Source: CAYUQT01 sp964596165
Lineage (GTDB): Bacteria > Planctomycetota > Phycisphaerae > UBA1845 > JAFGLZ01
Assembly (NCBI GenBank): GCA_964596165.1
Contig: CAZQTW010000082.1
Span: 1 to 26,101, forward strand
Reading direction: 5' to 3'
DNA: 26,101 nt
This document shows, piece by piece, positions 6,462 to 13,761 of this stretch. A model generated the notes under the pieces. It made no database searches, had not been told where the DNA came from, and saw nothing but the letters and a program-made list of their open reading frames with translations. The translations under genes were made by a program, and so were the position numbers. Each line of letters begins with the position of its first letter. Within the stretch, counting starts at the first letter, position 1.

Positions 6462-8444
6462 TCAGTCACCCAACTTGAGGTAACACTGCAAATTGGGGAC
6501 CTTCGTGTACAGCCCCTCCGCCACGATCTTGGCCATTGCCCGGGCGCCTTGGGCCGAGAAATGCGTTCGGTCGCCGGGGGCACAGCTCAGATGGGCGCTG
6601 CCGGCGTCGCCGAGCCGCTCAAACAACTCGACGCTCCGCGCATTCAAATCGATGACGGGAACTCTCTTCTCGGCGCCCACCCTGATCATCGCCCGGACGT
6701 AGGGTGAAAGGCTGTCGGCGATCTTGCCGTTTGCGCCGAACGTCCGCCGCGATACCGGCGTCACGAGGATCGGCTCGGCGCCGATCCGGCGGGTATCGTC
6801 CACGTACTTGCGGAGGTTGTCCATGTAATCAGAGTTGGGATCGGTCGTTCGATCGCCCTTGCCCGGGCAGTCGTTGTGGCCAAACTGAATGAAGACATAG
6901 TCCGGCTTCACCGCCAGCGCCTTGTCCCATCGTCCCTCTCGGATGAAGCTCTTGGAGCTCCGACCGCTTTGCGCCAGGTTCACGATGCGGACATCGTCGT
7001 CGAAGAATTCGCCGAGCATCTGGCCCCAGCCGTAGATCTTTCGCTCGGGGGGATAGTCGCACACGGTGGAATCGCCGACGGTCACAATGACGGCGGCACA
7101 TGCGGCCGGTTGACTGGCTGACCGCGTGGACGTGGGCCGGCTGGATGCCCGCGGCTGAGGAACAGATTTGCCCTCGGGGTTGTAGCCGCCCCACTGCTTG
7201 GCGAGCGACAGGAAGTTGCCCATGATGCGGCGCGAGTTCTCGGGCGTCTTGCCGAATAGCTCCATGTGGAACTGGGCCGCATAGATGTAACGATCTTTGA
7301 CCCGCATGCACTGCGTTTTCGTCTTCCCCCCGCGGCCGCGCGTGGCGATCAGCGTCCAGCCTGGGGGTATCCACTCGATCTGCCCGCAGTGGTTTTCCTC
7401 GATCTTAAACTCGCGAGGGAGCCCCTCGAAGACCGGGTCGTCGGCCACCTGGAGGACATTGAAGGTCCCGCGTTCGCCGATGCAACCGCTGTAGTCGCCG
7501 CAAGGCTTCCTGGCGGTGTGACCGATGTGCGTGTAGACGGGCGCCTTGGGGTTCTTGGGGTCGCGGCAGTGCGGACAATCCCACGGTTTGTCGACGCCGA
7601 CGGTGCTCAGGATGGCGAGCCCCTGAGCACCGCCGCACGCAGCCCAGATGGGCAGGTTGCGGTTCTTGAGGACCTCTTGCACGCCGCGCCACGGCTCGCG
7701 GGCAACCTGGCACCAATCCTTGAGATTGCCCGAAAGGAACGCACAGAGTGGCCGGGGTTCGGCCGCGATAAAGGCCTCGTCGAAGCTGTCCAGCCAGACG
7801 TGCTGAACCGCCAGCCGCTCCCACCCCTTGCACTGGCGGGCGAGTTGGGTGAACCCGGCTTCGAATGCCGGCAGGTCGGGCTTGTCGAGCGTGCTGACCA
7901 TGACGGCCCAGTCGGGGAATTCGATGGTCGAGCCGGGTTCAGGATAGAACTCGATCTCGCGAAGCGTGGGATACCTGCCCACGATCCCGACGATGTACAA
8001 CCGCAGGTATTGCGTTCTTCGCGGCAGGGCCAGCCGGTGAATCCGGAAGGTGCGCCGCTCGTTCTCGGTTTGCGTCTCCGGAATGTTCCGCCACGTCTTG
8101 CCGTCCCGGCTCCATTGCCACACGTATCGTTTGGGTGCGTCGCGAAAGACGAATTCGTGATCGCCGCCGATCTGAAGGATGGAGCCGATCTGTTGGGGAC
8201 TGGCAAATCGGATCTGCCACCACCAGTCGAGTTGGCCTTCCTTGCCCTTCCATGCGGATCCGGAGGCTGCGGCGAAACGATCCCCATCGATCGCGCCCTC
8301 GGGCCCGAAGCCCGTTGCGGAACCGGACGCTTTCAGAGTGGATGCATGGAGCGAGACGGCGGCGGATTCGGCTCGCGCGCACGGCCAGCGCATCGCCCAA
8401 AGGGCCAACGCGAAGAGTACACCGTTGTGAATTCGCGTCCCCAC
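6462..8444 (-). CDS. Secreted F5/8C, amidotransferase-like and CE12-type acetylesterase fusion
   Basis: From the GTG at 8444 the product is 660 residues with a signal peptide (GVLFALALWAM, then CARAES). A TTG at 8534 would add 30 arginine-rich residues that hide the signal, so I prefer the GTG. Domain 1 (about 28-170) is a discoidin/F5/8 type C-like sandwich with AIDGDRF and YLRLYIVGIVGRYPTLREIEF. Domain 2 (about 178-420) resembles a class I glutamine-amidotransferase fold, with Cys270 in WAACGGAQGLA and His393 in AAQFHME; it contains CPHC (290-293) and C315/C321, a possible metal knuckle. Domain 3 (about 452-660) is an SGNH rhamnogalacturonan acetylesterase: Ser459 in GDST, Gly494, Asn524 in GHND, and Asp625/His628 in DRTHF. 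It probably deacetylates pectin-type chains outside the cytoplasm. The role of domain 2 is unknown. Confidence 0.8.
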   Translation of the reverse strand: MGTRIHNGVLFALALWAMRWPCARAESAAVSLHASTLKASGSATGFGPEGAIDGDRFAAASGSAWKGKEGQLDWWWQIRFASPQQIGSILQIGGDHEFVFRDAPKRYVWQWSRDGKTWRNIPETQTENERRTFRIHRLALPRRTQYLRLYIVGIVGRYPTLREIEFYPEPGSTIEFPDWAVMVSTLDKPDLPAFEAGFTQLARQCKGWERLAVQHVWLDSFDEAFIAAEPRPLCAFLSGNLKDWCQVAREPWRGVQEVLKNRNLPIWAACGGAQGLAILSTVGVDKPWDCPHCRDPKNPKAPVYTHIGHTARKPCGDYSGCIGERGTFNVLQVADDPVFEGLPREFKIEENHCGQIEWIPPGWTLIATRGRGGKTKTQCMRVKDRYIYAAQFHMELFGKTPENSRRIMGNFLSLAKQWGGYNPEGKSVPQPRASSRPTSTRSASQPAACAAVIVTVGDSTVCDYPPERKIYGWGQMLGEFFDDDVRIVNLAQSGRSSKSFIREGRWDKALAVKPDYVFIQFGHNDCPGKGDRTTDPNSDYMDNLRKYVDDTRRIGAEPILVTPVSRRTFGANGKIADSLSPYVRAMIRVGAEKRVPVIDLNARSVELFERLGDAGSAHLSCAPGDRTHFSAQGARAMAKIVAEGLYTKVPNLQCYLKLGD

Positions 8445-8583
8445 GTGCCGATCGTTCGTTCCGCCTCGGAGCCGGCCCGTGTCGGGCCGGTCAACCGGGC
8501 CGCTCCACCGGGTCGACACGACTCGGCTTTGCAATCGTCTCGCTCGCGGTTCGTTGCATTGACCTTGTCATGAGGCTTGCGCC

Positions 8584-8598
8584 TTGACCTAGAGTCAA
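8584..8598. promoter_or_regulatory. Palindromic operator-like site in the divergent gap
   Basis: TTGACctagaGTCAA is a perfect 5-bp inverted repeat, and a second TTGACC stands 25 bases upstream at 8559-8564. It lies between the divergent esterase-fusion and FGE-fusion genes, about 30 bases before the latter's ATG, a place where a regulator could control both. Inference from position only. Confidence 0.3.
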
Positions 8599-8628
8599 TC
8601 ATAGGCGATTCTCTCGTCCGTGCGAAGT

Positions 8629-11298
8629 ATGGAACGAATTCACCGGTCCAATCGGATTGTGCTGCCGCTACTGGCGGGACTGACCATGACGCATATGACG
8701 GGTTCGGGCGTTGCGGCGGGCTGGTTCTCTCCCAGTACGTTTGACGCGGGCGAGGACTGCCGGTGGAAGTCCGGCGAGACAACCGGCTTGCGGATGAACG
8801 CCCACTACATCGCCGCTCCGGCAGCCGGGCAGGATCGAGCGGCTTGGCTGAAGGCCCTCCGGGAATACCGTCAGGCCGTTCGGCAGGGCGGATCCGACCG
8901 GGCAATCGATCTTGACTATCAGGGTGTCCGGGCATGGATCCGGGCGGCGCAGCCGATCGCCAAGGCACTCGGCGTCAAGCCGGGTGATCGGATTCGGGTC
9001 GCATTCGACGCCCGCTGGCTCACCGGCAATGCCGACCTGTGCGTGGCATTCGACATCCACAACAGATCGGACGACGCATGGGTAGGCTGGTCCGGGGTGT
9101 GCGGCGGCGTCTTGCTCGCCAAGGACAAGAAATGGCATCGGGTCGAGACGACGATCGAGGTCCCCGCCTTCGACCCGGCTAAGCAGTGGCTGCGCCCGAT
9201 CTTCGGCATGGACGCCACGCACGACGCGGCCAAGGGCCATCTGGAGATTCGCGACATCGATGTGCGAATCGACGACGCGGCCCGAATGGCGGCTGTCGAG
9301 CAGTTGATCACAACGCTGCCCAACATCGGCAGCGAGCTCGATCGTCGTATCTACGATCGAGCCGATCTGACATGGGCATCGAAGGCCTTCACGTGTCATT
9401 TCACCTTCATGTATGACCGCTCGTTCTACGACCCGCGGAGCGGACGATACACACTCGACGCCCTTCTGGACGACGGCCAACGGGAATTCGGCGGCTACGA
9501 CATCATTGTCCTCTGGCAGGCGTATCCGCGCATCGGCGTCGATCAGCGGAATCAGTTCGACATGTACCGCGACATGCCCGGAGGCCTGACGGGCATTCGC
9601 GACCTGGTTCGCCGAGCGCATGACCGCGGCGTCAAGGTTTTCATCGACTACAACCCGTGGGACCAGGGCACGCGTCGCGAAGGAAAACCCGACGAGGAGA
9701 TGCTGGCCGAGCTGGTCGCGACGATCGAGGCGGACGGCATCTTCCTGGATACGATGTCGGCCAGTTCGACGAGCCTGCGGACCCGGATCGACAAGGCCCG
9801 CCCCGGTGTGGCGCTCGCCCCGGAAGGTCACCCCGATATCCATCAGCTCTCACTCCTGAGCCTGTCGTGGGCCCAGTGGCTGACCGATCCGAATCCGCCG
9901 GGGTTGCTCCACCTCAAGTGGATCGAGCCTCGGCACATGCAGCATCAGATCAAGCGATGGGACCGAAACCATCAGGGCGAAATCGAAACGGCTTTCTTCA
10001 ACGGAAGCGGGATGCTGGTCTGGGAGAACATTTTCGGCGTTTACAACCCCTGGCCCCTCCTCGATCGCTTGCTCTGGCGGCGTGCGGTGACGATCCTGCG
10101 GCATTTCGCGGCCAACTTCACCGGCGACAATTGGGACCCGTTCGTCCCCACGCTAGCGAAGGAGGTGTACGCCCATCGTTGGCCGAGTGAAGGAGCGACG
10201 CTCTACACGCTGCTGAACCTGGACGTACCGATCAACCAGGGTCCTCTGCTGGACGTCCCGGCGGACCCTCGGATGGTCTATTACGATCTGTGGCGCGGTG
10301 AACCGATTCCGGCCCTGCCGGTGAGCGACACGACGGTACGGCTGGTCGGGTCCATCGAACGGCTCGGCTGTCTTCTGGCGATCGACAAGGAGAAGGTCGA
10401 CCAACCATTGAAGGATCTGCTGAACAAGCAGCAGGAGGCCGCCAAGGGGCCCGTCCTACAGATCGAGAACCGGAATAGAGCTCACTCCGTGATCGATTCG
10501 ACGCCGGTCGAGCCGACGAAGCGGATCTCCCGCCGCAGCCTGCCGGCCGGCATGGTCTACGTGCCCGGCGCGACCCTGCATATGACGATCGAACACATGC
10601 GCCGTGAGTGCGGGTGCTATCCCGACCCCGGCACACCGCCCGAAAAGCAGATCGACTTCCTGTGGGGTTCACCCTTCGACGGACAGATCAAGCACACCAT
10701 CGGTCCGATCAAGGTTCGGCCGTTCGCCATCGACGAGGCCCAGGTTTCCAATGCGGACTTCAAGCGGTTCCTTGATGTTACCGGCTACAAGCCAAGACAC
10801 GCGGAGAGCTTCCTGAAGCACTGGCCGGGCGCGACACTACCGGTCGAACTGGCCGATCATCCCGTGGTCTATGTCGACTTGGACGATGCGCGGGCCTACG
10901 CCAAGTGGGCGGGCAAGCGCCTGCCCACCGAACCCGAGTGGCATCTGGCCGCCCAAGGCACCGACGGTCGGACGTGGCCGTGGGGCAAGACGTTCGACGC
11001 GACCAAGTGTGCGAACGGCGGCACCGCCCCGGTTCGTTCACACCCGGAAGGTCGAAGTCCGTATGGCTGCTATCACATGTCGGGCAACGTCTGGGAATGG
11101 ACGGAGAGCTGTCGAGACGATGGCCACACCCGGTTTTGCATCATTCGCGGCGGCAGCTACTTCAAGGCGGAGGGCAGCATCTGGTACGTCCCCGGCGGTC
11201 CGCAACCCTGCACAAGTCACGCCAAGTTTCTCTTGATGTGGCCGGGGCTGGATCGATGCGCGACGATCGGGTTCCGCTGTGTCGTCGACGTGGAGTAG
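8629..11298 (+). CDS. Secreted glycosidase-like TIM-barrel protein with C-terminal FGE-sulfatase domain
   Basis: The product is 889 residues with an N-terminal signal sequence (RIVLPLLAGLTM to about residue 30). Residues 32-215 look like a carbohydrate-binding beta-sandwich. Residues 245-590 suggest a TIM-barrel glycosidase-like domain: VKVFIDYNPWDQGT, ADGIFLDTMSAS (Asp374) and ALAPEGHP (Glu399) are candidate active-site strands, but I cannot assign a GH family. Residues 640-889 form an FGE-sulfatase (SUMF1-like) domain: GMVYVPGA, IDEAQVSNADFKRFLDVTGY, WAGKRLPTEPEWHLAAQG, MSGNVWEWTE, IIRGGSYF and TIGFRC. The active-site cysteine spacing of true formylglycine-generating enzymes is not evident, so the domain may bind rather than oxidise. 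The ATG at 8629 is preferred to the GTG at 8620. The heparinase-type gene follows after 14 bases, suggesting an operon. Confidence 0.8.
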   Translation: MERIHRSNRIVLPLLAGLTMTHMTGSGVAAGWFSPSTFDAGEDCRWKSGETTGLRMNAHYIAAPAAGQDRAAWLKALREYRQAVRQGGSDRAIDLDYQGVRAWIRAAQPIAKALGVKPGDRIRVAFDARWLTGNADLCVAFDIHNRSDDAWVGWSGVCGGVLLAKDKKWHRVETTIEVPAFDPAKQWLRPIFGMDATHDAAKGHLEIRDIDVRIDDAARMAAVEQLITTLPNIGSELDRRIYDRADLTWASKAFTCHFTFMYDRSFYDPRSGRYTLDALLDDGQREFGGYDIIVLWQAYPRIGVDQRNQFDMYRDMPGGLTGIRDLVRRAHDRGVKVFIDYNPWDQGTRREGKPDEEMLAELVATIEADGIFLDTMSASSTSLRTRIDKARPGVALAPEGHPDIHQLSLLSLSWAQWLTDPNPPGLLHLKWIEPRHMQHQIKRWDRNHQGEIETAFFNGSGMLVWENIFGVYNPWPLLDRLLWRRAVTILRHFAANFTGDNWDPFVPTLAKEVYAHRWPSEGATLYTLLNLDVPINQGPLLDVPADPRMVYYDLWRGEPIPALPVSDTTVRLVGSIERLGCLLAIDKEKVDQPLKDLLNKQQEAAKGPVLQIENRNRAHSVIDSTPVEPTKRISRRSLPAGMVYVPGATLHMTIEHMRRECGCYPDPGTPPEKQIDFLWGSPFDGQIKHTIGPIKVRPFAIDEAQVSNADFKRFLDVTGYKPRHAESFLKHWPGATLPVELADHPVVYVDLDDARAYAKWAGKRLPTEPEWHLAAQGTDGRTWPWGKTFDATKCANGGTAPVRSHPEGRSPYGCYHMSGNVWEWTESCRDDGHTRFCIIRGGSYFKAEGSIWYVPGGPQPCTSHAKFLLMWPGLDRCATIGFRCVVDVE

Positions 11299-11312
11299 GA
11301 CGGCATCCCTTC

Positions 11313-13628
11313 ATGGACACGGAATACAAAGGTCCGGGATACGTGTCGGTCCTTCACGAGATCCGTCAACGCGGTTTGCGGAATTCCGTCTGGCGCGCGG
11401 GCTATGAGCTGCGCAAACGCCTGGGGTGGGTCGAGTCCCATTTCCGAACCGATCCCCTCGGCATCGACGAACTGTGCGGGCTGTTCGGGTCGCGCCCCAG
11501 CTCGGCGGCCGAGTTGCGCCGATTGCTTCGGGCAACGGTCGCCAAGACCTTCATCATCAACCCGGATGTTCGCGAGGAATACGTCCGGGCGGTTCGGCTT
11601 CATTGTCCGAATGCCCTGGAATCGCTCGTAGCCGCCGCGGACGAAATATGCCGCGGGCGATTCGAGTTCATGGGCCATGTCTTCGACTTTGCCGGCGGTC
11701 CGATTGACTGGCATTTCGCGCCCGACACCGGCCGATGCTGGCCTCGGGTGCGATGGAACCGGCTGAACCTCTATGGGGCCGACGCGGCGGGTGACGTCAA
11801 ACTCACGTGGGAGCTGAATCGCCATCAGTTCTGGCCGACGCTTGCCCGGGCATGGTGGCTGACCGGCGACGACACATACGCCCAGGCATGGGTCGATCAG
11901 ATCACCGGTTGGCTCAACGACAATCCGCCGGAAATTGGCGTGAACTGGCTGAGCAACCTGGAGCACGCGATTCGGATGGCGAACTGGTGGCTCGCCTTGG
12001 CCATGTTCCTGGACTCGCCGCTGATGTCCGATGATTTGGCGGCCCGGATTCTGGGTGTCATGGTGTTAAAGGCCCGCCACATTTTGGCCGATCTCGACTA
12101 CTCGCGAATCAACATGGCCAACAACCATTTGCTCGGAGACGCGATGGGTCTGGCCGTCATGGGATTGACGCTGCCCGACATGGCCGAGTCGGCACGTTGG
12201 CGGGAGATCGGCGTCGGAACGCTCTGGAACGAAGCCCGCCGGCAGATCAATCCTGACGGCACCAGCTTTGAGTGCGCAATCAGCTACCACCGGTTCGTGG
12301 CCTACTTCTATGTCCTGGTCGTATGCCTCTGCCGAAAGGCCGGCATCGGCGTGCCGGACCTCGTCGGGAAACGTCTGGAGGGGATGTTTGATTTCGTCCT
12401 GAATCTGCGGCGTCCCGACGGCGGCATGCCTTCGATCGGCGATTGGGACGATGGCCGTACCGTGGTCCTCAGCGAACACTCGCTCGACGATTTCAGACCC
12501 ATGCTGAGCACGGGGGCGGTCCTTTTCAGGCGAGCCGACCTGGCCTGGGCGGCCGAGCGGCTCGACGAGGAGACCCTTTGGCTTCTCGGACCACGAGCCG
12601 CCGACGTATTCACATCGCTGCAGCCCGCGCCGCCGCGGCAGACGAGCCTCGCTTTCGCCCAGGGCGGCTACTTCATTTCGCGAAGCGACTGGTCAGACCA
12701 AGCCTTCCACGCGGCGATCAAGAACGGTCCGTTCGAAAGCCATACGCATGCCGATTTGCTGAACGTCGAATTGTCGGCCTTCGGCCGGCCACTCCTGGTC
12801 GACCCAGGGACGTATACCTACAACGGACCGTGGGCGTGGCGAACGTACTTCCGCTCCACGAAGGCTCACAACACTGTCATGGTCGATGGGGAGGGACAGG
12901 CCCTGGCGCATCGGGTCTTCCGATGGCTCTTCCCGCCGACGGGGCGGACGCTTGCATGGCACACGAGCCCGTCGTCACCGATCGATTACTACGAGGGTGA
13001 CCACAACGGATTCCGCCGGTTGAGCGGCCGTCCCGTACATCGCCGGGCCCTATGGGCCGTCCGAGGAGAGTATTGGCTGGTTTTGGATACGTTGTTAGGC
13101 AAGGGCCGACACGACCTCGAACTCCGCCTCCACTTCGACCCGTCACTTGACGTCGTGGAACAAGACGGACAATTTGTCGCGACGGGACGGGGCGGTGTCG
13201 GCGCCAGAGTGATTGCGTGTAGTCCGACCTCATTGAACACCCGCATTGTTCGTGGACAAGAGGATCCCATCGAGGGCTGGCACTCGCCCGGCTACGGCCG
13301 CAAGATGCCGTCCGCGACGGGCTGTCTGGCCGCATCGGTTCACCTTCCTGCTTGGATCGCCTGGCTGGTTCTGCCCTACCGGGAGACTCCGTCGCACGTC
13401 TCCTTGCGCCGGGTGAAGGGCAAGGAAACGGATTCGGCCGGTCCGACATCCACGGCCGTGCATCTGGAGGTCGAGCTGAACGAGGTAGTCGACACGTTCT
13501 TCTACCGTGCCGTTTCCCGGCCGGTGCCGGTCACACCGGCTCCCGATGAGGAAGGCTCAGCCGGTGCGGCGTGGGTCCGGAGAGACCGCAGGAATCTTGA
13601 AGTCATCACGAAATGGAGCCGGGGTTAA
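11313..13628 (+). CDS. Heparinase II/III family protein (polysaccharide lyase-like)
   Basis: The product is 771 residues. Residues about 130-400 form the alpha-toroid N-terminal domain: NWLSNLEHAIRMANWW (211-226), MANNHLLGDAMGL (268-280) and FECAISYHRFVAYFY (319-333), where the Tyr and His are candidate catalytic residues. Residues about 445-690 form the heparinase II/III C-terminal sandwich, with ESHTHADLLNVELSAFGRPL and LVDPGTYTYNG. These enzymes cleave uronate-containing chains such as heparin, heparan, alginate or chondroitin by beta-elimination; the substrate cannot be read here. There is no signal peptide, unlike the two secreted neighbours, so it may act on internalised oligomers or belong to polysaccharide assembly. 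The ATG at 11313 follows AGGACGG and lies 14 bases after the previous stop. Confidence 0.85.
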   Translation: MDTEYKGPGYVSVLHEIRQRGLRNSVWRAGYELRKRLGWVESHFRTDPLGIDELCGLFGSRPSSAAELRRLLRATVAKTFIINPDVREEYVRAVRLHCPNALESLVAAADEICRGRFEFMGHVFDFAGGPIDWHFAPDTGRCWPRVRWNRLNLYGADAAGDVKLTWELNRHQFWPTLARAWWLTGDDTYAQAWVDQITGWLNDNPPEIGVNWLSNLEHAIRMANWWLALAMFLDSPLMSDDLAARILGVMVLKARHILADLDYSRINMANNHLLGDAMGLAVMGLTLPDMAESARWREIGVGTLWNEARRQINPDGTSFECAISYHRFVAYFYVLVVCLCRKAGIGVPDLVGKRLEGMFDFVLNLRRPDGGMPSIGDWDDGRTVVLSEHSLDDFRPMLSTGAVLFRRADLAWAAERLDEETLWLLGPRAADVFTSLQPAPPRQTSLAFAQGGYFISRSDWSDQAFHAAIKNGPFESHTHADLLNVELSAFGRPLLVDPGTYTYNGPWAWRTYFRSTKAHNTVMVDGEGQALAHRVFRWLFPPTGRTLAWHTSPSSPIDYYEGDHNGFRRLSGRPVHRRALWAVRGEYWLVLDTLLGKGRHDLELRLHFDPSLDVVEQDGQFVATGRGGVGARVIACSPTSLNTRIVRGQEDPIEGWHSPGYGRKMPSATGCLAASVHLPAWIAWLVLPYRETPSHVSLRRVKGKETDSAGPTSTAVHLEVELNEVVDTFFYRAVSRPVPVTPAPDEEGSAGAAWVRRDRRNLEVITKWSRG

Positions 13629-13676
13629 GGCGTTTCGCAAGAAGTCGTATCGGCCCGCATCCGACTGGACCGGACT

Positions 13677-13761
13677 ATGGCCGACGATGACGCCGGCCAT
13701 CCGGTAGTTGGTAAGACTCATGTAACCGGATGATCGACCCGCATCACCATGCGAGGGTCGA
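13677..13761. terminator. Cluster of inverted repeats between convergent genes
   Basis: Three inverted repeats lie between the heparinase-type gene and the end of purL. ATGGCCG/CGGCCAT (13677-13683 with 13694-13700) and CATCCGGT/ACCGGATG (13698-13705 with 13725-13732) share bases, so they exclude each other. TCGACCCGCAT (13734-13744) pairs with ATGC and GGGTCGA (13749-13761, two-base bulge) around a four-base loop, running into the purL stop. None has a T-run. Together they plausibly end transcription from both sides. Confidence 0.4.

Noticed and set aside
7266..8573. 435-codon open frame opposite the esterase fusion
   Set aside because: The translation is unlike any protein, while the other strand has three recognisable domains.
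8668..9843. 391-codon open frame opposite the FGE fusion gene
   Set aside because: A shadow of a real gene, with no motifs.
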